This document shows, in pieces, positions 1 through 9,382 of a DNA stretch of 64,000 nucleotides (positions are counted from its first letter, which is position 1; the number at the start of each line of letters is the position of its first letter). A program made the translations under genes and the position numbers. The notes below the pieces were generated by a model that saw only the letters and a list, made by a program, of their open reading frames with translations, searched no databases and was not told the DNA's origin. Origin of the DNA: Streptomyces poonensis (GTDB taxonomy: Bacteria > Actinomycetota > Actinomycetes > Streptomycetales > Streptomycetaceae). The stretch lies in contig NZ_BMVW01000005.1 of NCBI RefSeq assembly GCF_014650915.1, forward strand, positions 124,001-188,000, given 5' to 3'.

Positions 1-1
1 G

Positions 2-367
2 CTCGGGGACGCCGTACGGGCGCTGGCGCTGCGGCTGCCGGTCGCCACCGAGGTCACCGTGGAGCTCGACGGCCGCCGTGCCGACGCGCCCGTCGAGTCC
101 GCGGCCTACTTCGCGGTCAGCGAGGCGCTCACCAACGCGGTCAAGCACTCCGGCTGCGACCGGGTCTGGGTCGACCTGCACCACACCGGCGGTGTGCTGC
201 GGGCCACGGTCACCGACAACGGCAAGGGCGGCGCCCGGATCGGCGCGGGCACGGGGCTGGCGGGCATCGAGCGGCGACTGGGTACATTCGACGGCGTCCT
301 GGCCGTCAGCTCGCCTGCGGGCGGCCCCACCCTGGTCACCGTGGAGATCCCTTGCGCGTTGTCCTAG
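2..367 (+). CDS. Two-component sensor histidine kinase, C-terminal part
   Basis: Only the last 121 residues lie in the window; the gene begins before base 1. The fragment is the ATP-binding (HATPase_c) domain of a NarL/DesK-type kinase: an N box (EALTNAVKHS), a G1 box (VTDNGKGG) and a G2-like segment (GTGLAGIERR) are visible. It would autophosphorylate a histidine located upstream of the window and pass the phosphate to the response regulator encoded next. Its stop codon overlaps that regulator's start by 16 bases, so the two are translationally coupled. The signal sensed cannot be told from this part. Confidence 0.9.
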   Translation, partial: LGDAVRALALRLPVATEVTVELDGRRADAPVESAAYFAVSEALTNAVKHSGCDRVWVDLHHTGGVLRATVTDNGKGGARIGAGTGLAGIERRLGTFDGVLAVSSPAGGPTLVTVEIPCALS

Positions 368-1005
368 CCGAGGACCTGTTCCTGCTCCGCGACGGGCTGG
401 TCCGGCTGCTCGAGGCGTACGGCTGCGAGATCGCCGCCGCGGTCGAGAGCGGTCCCGAACTCACGCGGGCCCTGGCCGAGTTGCGGCCGGACGTCGCCGT
501 CGTCGACGTCCGGCTGCCGCCCTCGCACACCGACGAGGGCCTGCAGTGCGCCCTGCAGGCCCGGCGGGAGCGGCCGGGCCTGCCGGTGCTGGTGCTCTCC
601 CAGCACGTGGAGCAGCTGTACGCGCGGGAACTGCTCGCCGACGGCACGGGCGGGGTCGGGTATCTGCTGAAGGACCGGGTGTTCGACGCGGAGCAGTTCG
701 TGGACGCCGTACGGCGGGTCGCCGCGGGCGGGACGGCGATGGACCCGCAGGTGATCCAGCAGCTGCTGGCGCGGCGCCAGGCGGACGACCGGCCGCTCGC
801 CCGGCTCACCCCGCGTGAGCTGGAGGTGCTGGAGCTGATGGCGCAGGGCCGCTCGAACACGGCGATCGCGGAACGCCTCGTCGTGACGGAACGGGCCATC
901 GCCAAACACACCTCCAATATCTTCGCCAAACTGCGACTGGAGGTGTCGGACGACGACAACCGGCGGGTGCTCGCGGTGCTCGCCTATTTGGATCACGGCC
1001 GCTGA
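352..1005 (+). CDS. LuxR/NarL-family response regulator
   Basis: 217-residue DNA-binding response regulator, partner of the kinase that overlaps it. The N-terminal receiver domain (about 1-120) has the acidic pocket near AEDL and the phospho-acceptor Asp in VVDVRLP. The C-terminal LuxR helix-turn-helix (about 150-215) shows LTPRELEVLELMAQGRSN and AIAKHTSNIFAKL. The start is a TTG at 352, inside the kinase gene. This start is preferred because it gives a complete receiver domain beginning MRVVLAED. Target genes are unknown; the secreted-protein gene downstream on the same strand is a possibility only. Confidence 0.92.
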   Translation: MRVVLAEDLFLLRDGLVRLLEAYGCEIAAAVESGPELTRALAELRPDVAVVDVRLPPSHTDEGLQCALQARRERPGLPVLVLSQHVEQLYARELLADGTGGVGYLLKDRVFDAEQFVDAVRRVAAGGTAMDPQVIQQLLARRQADDRPLARLTPRELEVLELMAQGRSNTAIAERLVVTERAIAKHTSNIFAKLRLEVSDDDNRRVLAVLAYLDHGR

Positions 1006-1142
1006 ACGGCGGTCGGAGATCCGCGTCTTCTCAAAATACTCCCGGAGCTCCTGAACACCACACCAGCCCCGTGCGTATGGGAGGGAGCCGCTTCACTCCT
1101 GTCGGGCGCCTCGCTGCCCCGCAAGGAAGTCAGAGGAGTTCC

Positions 1143-2690
1143 ATGGGACGCAACACACGAAAACGCCGTTCGCCGCTGGCCGTGCGGGCCGTGGCCGCCT
1201 CCGCGGCGCTGGCCGTCGCGGGGGGCGGGCTGGTCTGGGCGAACTTCTACGCCTCGGCGGGCGAGTCGAGGTCCCCGGACCGGAACAGCACGCGCGCCGA
1301 CACCACACAGGTGGCGACGATCGACTGCCCCGACGTCGGCCAGCAGCTGACGAGCGTGCCGGAACGCGCGCGGACGGGCGTCGACAAGGAGCTGGCGCTG
1401 CTGGACGAGCAGATCACCGAGGCCTACGCGCGTCTCGCGTCCACGCGGAACGCCCAGGCCGGTGACGCCGGCTTCGTACAGAACGCGATCCTCGGCCCGC
1501 TCAAGTCCAAGCGGACGGCGGCCATCGAGCGGATAGCGATCAACATCAAGCGCGTGGGCGGATCCGCTCCGGGCGGGCTCGACCGGCTCGCCGGCTGTAC
1601 CGGGAAGACGGTGGAGCAGCCGGCCACCGACGCCGGTGAGGGCCAGGGCGGTCAGGACGACGGGCAGGGGCAGGACCAGAATCAAGGCCAGGACGGCGGT
1701 CAGAACGACGACGGTGGCCAGAACGACGGCGGCCAGGACAACGGCCAGGGCCAGGTCGGCGACAACGGCAACGGCGCCGCCGGCCCGTTCGCCGAGGACT
1801 TCGTCGACATCACCACGGTGCAGCCGAACGTCCAGAAGATCCGCACCCGGCGCGGCGGCTCGTCCGGCACCTTCACCACGACCTGCGGCGTCAACGAGAA
1901 CAAGCTGTTCAACACGGACAACCTGATCGTGGCACCCGGCGTGGACAACGGTGCCCACCACACCCACGACTACGTGGGCAACCAGGGCAACGACGCCTTC
2001 GCCAGCGACGACGACCTCGCCGCCGCCGAGACCTCGTGCCAGAACCAGGGCGACAAGTCGACGTACTACTGGCCGGTCATCCGTGTCCAGGACGGCACCG
2101 CCGAGTTCGACGCGAACGAGCAGGGCGGCGGCGCGGAGGGCAACGTCGGGCGGATCGTGCAGGCCGAGCGCGCCGAGATCAAGTTCGTCGGCAACGCGCG
2201 CAGCAAGGTCGTCGCGATGCCGAAGTTCCTGCGCATCATCACCGGTGACGCGAAGGCCTTCACCAACGGCACCGCGAACGCCAACTCGGGCTGGACCTGC
2301 ACCGGCTTCACGGACCGCGTGCTGACGGACAAGTACCCGCTGTGCCCCGACGGCAGCCAGGTGGTCAGGACCTTCGACTTCCAGAGCTGCTGGGACGGCC
2401 AGAACATCGACAGCGCGAACCACCGCTCCCACGTGGCCTTCGCCGACCCGAACACGGGCGCCTGCCCGCAGGGGTTCCAGGCCATTCCGCAGCTGACGAT
2501 GAACCTGGTCTACGACGTGCCGCGGCCGGTCATAGAGAACGGCCAGATCCAGCAGCCGTTCGCGGTGGACGGATTCCCGGAACAACTGCACAAGCCGATC
2601 ACCGACCACGACGACTTCATCAACGTATTCGACGAGAACCTGATGAACCGCATGGTCAACTGCATCAACAGCGGCAGGAAATGCAAGTGA
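1143..2690 (+). CDS. Secreted DUF1996-domain protein
   Basis: 515-residue exported protein. The ATG at 1143 follows an AGAGGAG ribosome site by five bases and is preferred to an in-frame GTG at 1071, which would add 24 residues before the signal peptide. The N-terminus is arginine-rich (RKRR), followed by a hydrophobic segment typical of secretion. A low-complexity Gln/Gly/Asp-rich linker (about residues 165-215) separates an N-terminal helical part from the C-terminal DUF1996 domain (about 225-510), which has several Cys residues and a HHTHDYVGN motif. DUF1996 is found in secreted actinobacterial and fungal proteins; its activity is not established. A strong terminator follows. Confidence 0.85.
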   Translation: MGRNTRKRRSPLAVRAVAASAALAVAGGGLVWANFYASAGESRSPDRNSTRADTTQVATIDCPDVGQQLTSVPERARTGVDKELALLDEQITEAYARLASTRNAQAGDAGFVQNAILGPLKSKRTAAIERIAINIKRVGGSAPGGLDRLAGCTGKTVEQPATDAGEGQGGQDDGQGQDQNQGQDGGQNDDGGQNDGGQDNGQGQVGDNGNGAAGPFAEDFVDITTVQPNVQKIRTRRGGSSGTFTTTCGVNENKLFNTDNLIVAPGVDNGAHHTHDYVGNQGNDAFASDDDLAAAETSCQNQGDKSTYYWPVIRVQDGTAEFDANEQGGGAEGNVGRIVQAERAEIKFVGNARSKVVAMPKFLRIITGDAKAFTNGTANANSGWTCTGFTDRVLTDKYPLCPDGSQVVRTFDFQSCWDGQNIDSANHRSHVAFADPNTGACPQGFQAIPQLTMNLVYDVPRPVIENGQIQQPFAVDGFPEQLHKPITDHDDFINVFDENLMNRMVNCINSGRKCK

Positions 2691-2716
2691 TCCACAGGTG
2701 ATTCGCCGAGGTACGG

Positions 2717-2750
2717 AAAGGCGGTGGCGGGATCTCCCGCCACCGCCTTT
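2717..2750 (+). terminator. Rho-independent-type terminator after the DUF1996 gene
   Basis: A 34-base near-perfect inverted repeat (AAAGGCGGTGGCGGGA paired with TCCCGCCACCGCCTTT, arms 2717-2732 and 2735-2750) lies 27 bases after the stop codon and is followed by a pyrimidine-rich tract. The flanking T-rich and A-rich ends suit termination from either side, so it may also serve the convergent lipoprotein gene. Confidence 0.85.
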
Positions 2751-2793
2751 CTGCCTTTCTGCCTTTCCGTCTCTCCGTCTCTCCGCCTTCCGC

Positions 2794-3204
2794 TCATCCG
2801 TGACCGGAGTGGTGTGAGGCCCCTTCCTCCATGTTCCCGCCCAGCCGGCCGCGCAGTGCCGTGACCACCTTCGTCCCGCCGACGGCGACCCACTTGCGGC
2901 CGACGAGGTAGTGGCCGCCGTAGTCCTTGGCCGCGTTCAGCCACTCACGCTGGCCGCGGTCGGTGGCGAAGGTGGCGAGAACGAACTTCCCGTCGGTGTT
3001 CCTGCAGATCGCCTGGCGGATCTCGTCGGCGTCCGTCTGCATGTCCGGTGTGCAGCCGGCCTCGCCCGCCAGGTGCTCCAGGCTGCCCGTCGCCGTCTCG
3101 GGCACCCGCGCCCCGCCGTCGTCCGAGCCGCCGCATCCGGCCAGTGCCAGCAGGGCCGCGACCGCCCCGGCAGCCACCGCCGAAGTCCTGCGCGTCAGTG
3201 TCAT
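2794..3204 (-). CDS. Putative lipoprotein
   Basis: 136-residue small lipoprotein of unknown function. It has a signal peptide (TRRTSAVAAGAVAALLALAGC) ending in a lipobox with the lipidated Cys at residue 24, followed by a Gly/Ser/Asp linker. Two further cysteines (in GCTPD and ICRNT) could form a disulphide in the mature domain. The ribosome site GAGGTAGG precedes the ATG. The C-terminus is His/Gly rich. It stands alone between convergent and divergent neighbours, with its own promoter presumably in the 126 bases before the GH89 gene. Confidence 0.8.
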   Translation of the reverse strand: MTLTRRTSAVAAGAVAALLALAGCGGSDDGGARVPETATGSLEHLAGEAGCTPDMQTDADEIRQAICRNTDGKFVLATFATDRGQREWLNAAKDYGGHYLVGRKWVAVGGTKVVTALRGRLGGNMEEGASHHSGHG

Positions 3205-3330
3205 GCGTACCTACCTCAGGTGTCTCCGCGCCATGAGCGGCGACATGAACTCGCCAGCTCCGTACGCACCGTTGAGCACGGACGGCCGTCCCGTTAGCGT
3301 GCCGCATCTGTCGACACAGGGGGCACACAG

Positions 3331-6300
3331 ATGAACTGTCCGTCGCGACGCACGGTGCTGGGCTCGGCCGGTGCCATCGGCCTCGGAACCACCCTGGGAC
3401 TGATGGCTCCGGCCCACGCCGCAGGGAGCCCCCGCAGGGGCCCCGCCTTCGATACGGCTCCCGCGCGCTCCGCGCTCAATCGGCTGCTGCCCGGGCACGC
3501 CGACCAGTTCGTGCTCCGGCTCGTCGGGAGGCGGGGCGCGGGCGACCGGTTCCGGGTGACCGGCACCACCGGGCGCATCCAGGTGTCCGCGACGACCCCG
3601 GCGACGCTCCTCACCGGGGTGCACTGGTACCTGAAGTACGTGTGCGGGGCCCACCTCGCCTGGAACGGCGACCAGCTCGACCTGCCGCGCCGCCTGCCCG
3701 CGCCCGCACAGCCCCTGGAGCGGTCCACCGCGCTCCCCCACCGCTTCGCGCTCAACGACACCAACGACGGCTACACGGCCCCGTACGCGGACTGGGCGTA
3801 CTGGGAGCGCGAGATCGACCTCCTCGCCCTGCACGGCTGCAACGAGGTGCTGGTCATCGCAGGTATGGAGGCCGTCTACCACCGCGTACTGAAGGACTTC
3901 GGGTACTCCGACGCCGAGGCGCGCGCCTGGCTGCCCGCCCCCTCGCACCAGCCGTGGTGGCTGCTGCAGAACCTCTCCGGGTACGGCGGCCCGCTCTCCC
4001 CCGAGCTGATCGACAAGCGGGCGCGGCTGGGCCGCCGTATCGCCGACCGGCTGCGCGAGCTCGGCATGGCGCCCGTGCTGCCCGGCTACTACGGGCATGT
4101 GCCCAAGGAGTTCGTGGAGCGCAACGGCGGCGACGCGCACGTGGTCCCGCAGGGCGTCTGGCACGGCTTCGAGCGCCCCGACTGGCTGGACCCGCGCACC
4201 GACGCCTTCGCGCAGGTGGCCGCCTCCTTCTACGCCCACCAGAAGGACGTCTTCGGCGAGGCGGCCCACTTCAAGATGGACCTGCTGCACGAGGGCGGCA
4301 CGGCCGGTGACGTGCCCGTGCCGGACGCGGCGCGCGGCGTGGAGCGGGCCCTGCACGCGTTCGAGCCCGACGCCACCTGGGTCATCCTCGGCTGGCAGGA
4401 GAACCCGCTGCCCGAGCTCCTCGACGCCGTCGACAGGTCGAGGATGCTGATCGTGGACGGGGTCTCCGACCGGTACACGAGCGTCACCGACCGGGAGCGC
4501 GACTGGGGCGGCACTCCGTACGCGTTCGGCACGATCCCCAACTTCGGCGGGCGGACCACCATCGGCGCCCGCGCCCACCTCTGGGAGGAGAAGTTCTTCG
4601 CCTGGCGGGACAAGCCGGACAGCGCGCTGGTCGGCACCGCGTACATGCCGGAGGCCACCGACCGGGATCCGGCCGCGTTCGAGCTGTTCTCGGAGCTGGC
4701 GTGGGCGGAGGAGCGGATCGACCGGGCCGAGTGGTTCGCGTCGTACGCGGTCTTCCGGTACGGCGGGCGGGATCCCGAGGCGCGCAAGGCGTGGCGGGCG
4801 CTGCACGACACGGCGTACCAGCAGCACGCCGTGGAGCGCAGCGACCCGCACGACTCACTGTTCTGCGCCCGCCCCGACCTCGCCGCGAACCGCGCCGCCG
4901 AGTACGCGCCGCGCGCCCTCACCTACGACCCCGGCCGCTTCGACGCCGCGTTCGCCGGGCTGCTCGGCGTGGCGGGCGGTCTGCGGCGCAGCGCCGCCTA
5001 CCGGTACGACCTGGTGGATGTGGCCCGGCAGGCGCTCGCGCACCGCAGCCGCCAGTACCTGCCGCAGCTGCGGGCCGCGTACCAGCGCAAGGACCTCGAC
5101 ACCTTCCGCCGCCTGGCCACGCTGTGGCTGAGGCTGATGCGGCTGTCCGACGAGGTGACGGGCACCGACCCGGCCTTCCTGCTCGGTCCGTGGATCGACG
5201 ACGCCCGGCGCATGGCCACGAACGACGCCGAGCGCGCCGAGTTCGAACGGACCGCGAAGGTGCTGATCACGGTGTGGGGCGGGCGGGCCACCTCCGACGC
5301 GGGCAATCTGCACGAGTACGGCAACCGCGAGTGGCAGGGCCTGATGGCCGACTTCTACGTGCCGCGCTGGCAGAAGTGGCTGGACGCGCTGGAGGACGCG
5401 CTGGTCACCGGCACGGCGCCGGAGGCGGTGGACTGGTTCGCGGTCGAGGAGCCGTGGACGCGGGAGCGCAAGGACTATGCGCTGCGGCCGGTGGGCGACG
5501 CGTACCGTACGGCCGCGCGCGTGCGGGATGTCCTCGCGAAGGCGCCGTACCAGGGCACGCTGACCGTGACCGCCGAGCCGGCCGCCTTCCCGCCCGGCGG
5601 GGACGCGCGGGTCACGGCCGTGTTCCGCAACGTCAACGGGTTGCGGGCGACCGGGCGCGTGGACTTCGCCCTCACCGGCATCGACGCCGAGCCGGAGGGG
5701 CCCGCCTCGCTCCCGTCCGTGCCCGCCGCCGGGTCGGGGACCGTCCGCTGGCGGGCGAGCGCGCCGGGCACCCCGCTCGACGAGCCGCTGCGCCCGCTGC
5801 CGTACACGCTCACCGTCCAGTACGGGCCGCGCGGCGAGGAGCGGGTGGAGAGCCGGTTCGAGGGCACGCTCTTCGAGGCGGGGCCACTGGCCGAAGGCTG
5901 GCGGACGTACACGAACAACGGCGCCGTGTTCGGGCAGTTGGAGGACCGGTTCGCGATCGACGGGGCGGGCGCCGACCTGTGGAAGGGCACGACGGAGTTC
6001 GGGACCGTCTACCGGGAGGGGGCGCTGGGCGACGGGGCGGTGGTGACGCTGCGGGTCGACTCCCAGGCGGCGACCGGGAGCTGGGCCCGTGCGGGGATCG
6101 TCGTGCGCAACGCCCTCGGTACACCCGGTTCGCCGGGCTTCCTCAACCTGGCCGTCACGCCCGCCAACGGCGTCGTGCTGTCGTACGACTCGACCGGTGA
6201 CGGCACGCTCGACACCTACCGGCGGATCACCGGGATCAAGGTGCCGGTGCTGCTGCGGCTCACCCGGGCCGGCGGTTCGTACACCGGCGCCTGCTCGACC

Positions 6301-6456
6301 GACGGCGGGTCGGCCTGGCGGACGGTGGCGACCGTGACCGTGCCGGGTGCGGCGGCCGGGGCGCAGGACGTGGGGATGTTCATGAGCGCCACGAACGGCG
6401 GGTCCGGGGCGCGCGGGACGGTCGGCTTCAGCGGATGGGACATCGCCGCTTCCTAG
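3331..6456 (+). CDS. Alpha-N-acetylglucosaminidase (GH89), Tat-secreted
   Basis: 1041-residue exported glycosidase of the NAGLU family, which releases alpha-linked N-acetylglucosamine from glycans. The first residues carry a twin-arginine signal (SRRTVLG, then a hydrophobic stretch ending AHAA near residue 31). Order of parts: NAGLU N-terminal domain (about 35-130), TIM-barrel catalytic domain (about 135-460, with the family segments LNDTNDGYTAPYADW and YYGHVPKEF), all-helical C-terminal NAGLU domain (about 470-720), a beta-sandwich of the NPCBM/CARDB kind (about 740-840), and a C-terminal concanavalin-like sandwich (about 850-1040). The last two are probably for binding carbohydrate. A TetR gene lies downstream on the same strand. 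Confidence 0.93.
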   Translation: MNCPSRRTVLGSAGAIGLGTTLGLMAPAHAAGSPRRGPAFDTAPARSALNRLLPGHADQFVLRLVGRRGAGDRFRVTGTTGRIQVSATTPATLLTGVHWYLKYVCGAHLAWNGDQLDLPRRLPAPAQPLERSTALPHRFALNDTNDGYTAPYADWAYWEREIDLLALHGCNEVLVIAGMEAVYHRVLKDFGYSDAEARAWLPAPSHQPWWLLQNLSGYGGPLSPELIDKRARLGRRIADRLRELGMAPVLPGYYGHVPKEFVERNGGDAHVVPQGVWHGFERPDWLDPRTDAFAQVAASFYAHQKDVFGEAAHFKMDLLHEGGTAGDVPVPDAARGVERALHAFEPDATWVILGWQENPLPELLDAVDRSRMLIVDGVSDRYTSVTDRERDWGGTPYAFGTIPNFGGRTTIGARAHLWEEKFFAWRDKPDSALVGTAYMPEATDRDPAAFELFSELAWAEERIDRAEWFASYAVFRYGGRDPEARKAWRALHDTAYQQHAVERSDPHDSLFCARPDLAANRAAEYAPRALTYDPGRFDAAFAGLLGVAGGLRRSAAYRYDLVDVARQALAHRSRQYLPQLRAAYQRKDLDTFRRLATLWLRLMRLSDEVTGTDPAFLLGPWIDDARRMATNDAERAEFERTAKVLITVWGGRATSDAGNLHEYGNREWQGLMADFYVPRWQKWLDALEDALVTGTAPEAVDWFAVEEPWTRERKDYALRPVGDAYRTAARVRDVLAKAPYQGTLTVTAEPAAFPPGGDARVTAVFRNVNGLRATGRVDFALTGIDAEPEGPASLPSVPAAGSGTVRWRASAPGTPLDEPLRPLPYTLTVQYGPRGEERVESRFEGTLFEAGPLAEGWRTYTNNGAVFGQLEDRFAIDGAGADLWKGTTEFGTVYREGALGDGAVVTLRVDSQAATGSWARAGIVVRNALGTPGSPGFLNLAVTPANGVVLSYDSTGDGTLDTYRRITGIKVPVLLRLTRAGGSYTGACSTDGGSAWRTVATVTVPGAAAGAQDVGMFMSATNGGSGARGTVGFSGWDIAAS

Positions 6457-6506
6457 ATCGCGCGAGGTGCGGAAAACGTGGTCGAGTTGTGAACGAACTA
6501 GGTGGG

Positions 6507-6527
6507 ACCGGCCCGTTGAGGGCCGGT
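6507..6527. promoter_or_regulatory. Inverted repeat between GH89 gene and TetR gene
   Basis: ACCGGCCC-GTTGA-GGGCCGGT is a perfect 8-bp inverted repeat with a five-base loop, 50 bases after the GH89 stop and 22 bases before the TetR start. A second palindrome, CCGGTACCGG (6523-6532), overlaps it. It could terminate the GH89 transcript or be the operator of the TetR regulator; the sequence does not decide. Confidence 0.5.
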
Positions 6528-6548
6528 ACCGGTCGGTAAAGTGTTCGC

Positions 6549-7247
6549 ATGACCACCGGTGTTCGTCGAAGAATGGGTGTCGAGGAGCGGCGGCGGCAGT
6601 TGATCGGCGTCGCCCTTGAACTGTTCAGCCAGCGCTCGCCCGACGAGGTGTCGATCGACGAGATAGCCGCGGCCGCGGGCATCTCACGGCCGTTGGTCTA
6701 CCACTACTTCCCCGGCAAACTCAGCCTGTACGAGGCCGCGTTGAAGCGGGCGTCGCAGGAACTGGCGGAGCGTTTCATCGAGCCGCGGGAGGGCCCGGTC
6801 GGCGCGCGGCTGCTGCGGGTGATGCACCGCTTCTTCGACTTCGTCGACGAACACGGCCCCGGTTTCTCGGCGCTGATGCGCGGCGGCCCGGCGGTCGGCT
6901 CGTCCCGGACCAACGCGCTCGTCGACGGGGTGCGCCAGGCCGCGTACGTGCAGATCCTCGCGCACCTGGAGGTCGAGAAGCCGCCCGCCCGGCTGGAGCT
7001 GGTGGTCCGTTCCTGGATCTCGCTCGCCGAGTCGACTGCGCTGCTCTGGCTGGACGGGCGCCGCGTCCCGCGCGGCGAGCTGGAGGTCCAGCTGGTGAAC
7101 GACTTCGCGGCGCTGGCGGCGGTGGCCGCGGCGTACGACGAGGAGATGGCGGCGCTGGTGCGCCGTATCATCGCGGGCGAGCCGGCCGACGGCCCGTTCG
7201 CCGCCCTGTCGGCCCGCCTCGTGGCGCTGGGCGCACCGCCCGCCTGA
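6549..7247 (+). CDS. TetR/AcrR-family transcriptional regulator
   Basis: 232-residue repressor-type protein. The N-terminal helix-turn-helix is clear (about residues 14-65: RRRQLIGVALELFSQ, then IDEIAAAAGISRPLVYHYF). The C-terminal ligand-binding half is variable, as usual for the family, with a Trp-rich helix near VVRSWISLAESTALLW. No strong ribosome site precedes the ATG at 6549, so an ATG 24 bases further in is possible. It converges with the tautomerase gene, leaving only 13 bases between stops. The regulated gene and ligand are unknown; autoregulation through the inverted repeat just upstream is plausible. Confidence 0.9.
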   Translation: MTTGVRRRMGVEERRRQLIGVALELFSQRSPDEVSIDEIAAAAGISRPLVYHYFPGKLSLYEAALKRASQELAERFIEPREGPVGARLLRVMHRFFDFVDEHGPGFSALMRGGPAVGSSRTNALVDGVRQAAYVQILAHLEVEKPPARLELVVRSWISLAESTALLWLDGRRVPRGELEVQLVNDFAALAAVAAAYDEEMAALVRRIIAGEPADGPFAALSARLVALGAPPA

Positions 7248-7260
7248 CCGGACCTCCGGA

Positions 7261-7617
7261 TCAGCCCTCGAACTTCCGGTAGGACGCGTCCAGGTCCCGT
7301 ACCTCGGCCGACGCGTGCAGCATCAGCCCGTCCGCCGGCTTGATGTGGCCGCGCAGCAGCTCCAGTACGCCCTCGGTGAGCTTCGCCTTGGTCTCCTCGG
7401 TGCGTCCCGCCAGCAGTCCCAGCGTCACATGCACGACGGCGTGCCCGTCGGCGTCGCCGCCCACGGTGGTGTCCTCGGTCGGCCGGAACTGCGTCTTGCA
7501 CGCCTCCAGTCGCGCGGCCGCCGTCTCGACCACCTCGGCGTGCAGCGCCTTGACGAAGGCGCGGCGGTCGAAGGTGTCGGCGAGCGCGGCGGAGTAGTCG
7601 ACGGTGATCTGCGGCAT
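7261..7617 (-). CDS. 5-carboxymethyl-2-hydroxymuconate isomerase-like tautomerase
   Basis: 118-residue member of the CHMI (HpaF) branch of the tautomerase superfamily. These proteins use the N-terminal proline freed after Met removal as catalytic base; here the protein starts Met-Pro-Gln, which fits. The start at 7617 is chosen because of this proline and an AGGAG ribosome site; an upstream in-frame start at 7680 would bury the proline. No homoprotocatechuate pathway genes are nearby, so the true substrate is uncertain and it may be an orphan tautomerase. Confidence 0.85.
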   Translation of the reverse strand: MPQITVDYSAALADTFDRRAFVKALHAEVVETAAARLEACKTQFRPTEDTTVGGDADGHAVVHVTLGLLAGRTEETKAKLTEGVLELLRGHIKPADGLMLHASAEVRDLDASYRKFEG

Positions 7618-7683
7618 GGGGACTCCTGTTCGGATGCGTCCTCGAGGGTTCCCGGAGCGGGCGTCCGGGACGGTGATCACACC

Positions 7684-9318
7684 CTAGTCGTCCAGCCGCA
7701 GCGCCAGCAGGGCGATGTCGTCCTCCCGGTCGCGGCCGAAGTGCCGCAGCAGCGAGTCGCAGAGCGCGCCCGTGCCGGGCGGGGCCGCGGCGGCCGCCGT
7801 GCGCAACTGCTCCATGGACACGGCGAGATCCGTGCCCCGGCTCTCTATCAGGCCGTCGGTGACCATCAGGAGCCGGTCGCCCGGCCCGAGCACGGTCTCC
7901 GTGGGCGCCGGCCGGTCGAGACCGAGGCCGAGCAGCGGTCCGGCCGCCCGCACATACTCGGCTCCCTCCCCGTCGCGCACGACGAGCGGTGCGATGTGGC
8001 CCGCGTTGGCGATCCGGGTGCGGCCGGTGGCGGGGTCGACCAGGACGAGGCAGACGGTGGCGGTGACCTCGGGGTGGTAGTGCTGGAGCATCCGGTCGAG
8101 CCGCCGGGCGAGCGCGCCGGGATCGGCCTCCTCGACGCAGTAGGCGCGCAGCGCGTGCCGGATCTCCACCATGACGGTGGCCGCGTCCAGCGAGTGCCCC
8201 ACGACGTCACCGACCGCGGTGAGCACACCCTCGCCGGTGCGCAGGGCCGCGTAGAAGTCGCCGCCGATCTCGGTCTCGCGGGAGGCCGGCTCGTACCGTA
8301 CGACGACGTCGACGCCCGGCAGGTCCGGCAATCGTTTCGGCAGGAAGCTGTGCTGCAGGGTGAGCGCCACATGCCGCTCCGCCTGGTACATCAGCAGCGG
8401 TTGCGCGGCGAGCGCGGTGGCCTGGGCGAGCCGGGCGACCAGGGCGGCGGTGCCCGGCGGCGGTTTGCGGTGCCGGCGCGTGGGCGTGGTCAGGCAGACG
8501 GCCGCCCGGCCGTCCCGGGTGCGCGTCACCACCATGCGCACGTCCTCACCGGCGTCGCGCGGGAAGAGACCCGGCGGCCACAGCGGCGCGGGCACGACGG
8601 TCTCGAACACCGAGCCGGCGGCCGCCGTCACCCGCCGCACCAGCCGGGCGACGGTCTCGCGCGCACCGCTCTCCGGCGGCGCCGCGGCGGCCCGCCCGCA
8701 GTGGATGCCGCTGTACACGTGTCCGCCCTCGCCGACGACGAACACGGCGGCCGGGCCGCCGGTGAGCCGGGCGGTGCCCGCGGCGGCGACCCGGGCGAGC
8801 TCGCTCGGGCTGTGCGCGGCCTGCACGGGAAGGATCGTCTCGGACAGCAGCGTCAGGTCCTGGGCGAGGTGCTCGGCGCCGCTGCGCATCCGGGCGCCGC
8901 GCAGGGCCGCCCGGACCACGGCCTGGATCTCCTCGGGTTCGGCGGGCACCGTCAGATACGCCTCGCCGCCCGCGTCCAGGCCCCGGCACCGGTCGCTGGG
9001 CGCGACGGCGGCGGCGGAGAAATGAACGACGGGCAGCGTGGCCATCAGCGGCAGCGCCTTGAGCCTGCGGCACAGTTCGAAGCCGCTCATATCGGGCAGC
9101 CCGACGTCGACGAGGGCCACGTCGGGCAGGGCGCCCGCGCGCAGCCGCAGGTCGAGTTCGAGGAGTGCCTCACCGGCGGTGGCGACGGGGACGACGAGGT
9201 GACCCGCCCGGCGAAGGACGGCGCCGAGCGCGCAGCGGCTCGCGGCCGCGTCATCGACGACGAGGATCGTGGTGTTCTTCTGGTCGGCCCGTTCGGCCCG
9301 TTCGGCCATGGAATCCAC
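7684..9318 (-). CDS. PP2C/SpoIIE-type phosphatase with receiver and GAF domains
   Basis: About 544 residues. An N-terminal receiver domain (ILVVDDAAASR, phospho-acceptor Asp in ALVDVGLPD) is followed by a GAF-like middle region (about 175-320) and a C-terminal SpoIIE/RsbU phosphatase domain (about 330-544) with metal-binding segments GGDFYAAL, AVGDVVGHS and LLMVTDGLIE. Such proteins dephosphorylate anti-anti-sigma factors in partner-switching control of alternative sigma factors in the cytoplasm. A GTG at 9318 preceded by AGGGG is chosen; an ATG lies nine bases inside. No kinase or anti-sigma partner is adjacent. The receiver domain suggests control by phosphorylation. Confidence 0.9.
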   Translation of the reverse strand: MDSMAERAERADQKNTTILVVDDAAASRCALGAVLRRAGHLVVPVATAGEALLELDLRLRAGALPDVALVDVGLPDMSGFELCRRLKALPLMATLPVVHFSAAAVAPSDRCRGLDAGGEAYLTVPAEPEEIQAVVRAALRGARMRSGAEHLAQDLTLLSETILPVQAAHSPSELARVAAAGTARLTGGPAAVFVVGEGGHVYSGIHCGRAAAAPPESGARETVARLVRRVTAAAGSVFETVVPAPLWPPGLFPRDAGEDVRMVVTRTRDGRAAVCLTTPTRRHRKPPPGTAALVARLAQATALAAQPLLMYQAERHVALTLQHSFLPKRLPDLPGVDVVVRYEPASRETEIGGDFYAALRTGEGVLTAVGDVVGHSLDAATVMVEIRHALRAYCVEEADPGALARRLDRMLQHYHPEVTATVCLVLVDPATGRTRIANAGHIAPLVVRDGEGAEYVRAAGPLLGLGLDRPAPTETVLGPGDRLLMVTDGLIESRGTDLAVSMEQLRTAAAAAPPGTGALCDSLLRHFGRDREDDIALLALRLDD

Positions 9319-9338
9319 GCGGCTGGCCCCTGAGCTGA

Positions 9339-9370
9339 GGTGGTGCGGACCCCCTCGGGCCCGCACCACC
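9339..9370 (-). terminator. Terminator hairpin after the amylase-pullulanase gene
   Basis: GGTGGTGCGG (9339-9348) pairs with CCGCACCACC (9361-9370) across a 12-base loop, 13 bases past the stop of the upstream minus-strand gene. It separates that gene from the phosphatase gene downstream. Confidence 0.7.
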
Positions 9371-9382
9371 CACGCTAGCGCC

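Noticed and set aside
1071..1142. GTG start of the DUF1996 gene 72 bases upstream
   Set aside because: It would put 24 polar residues before the signal peptide; the ATG at 1143 has a clear ribosome site.
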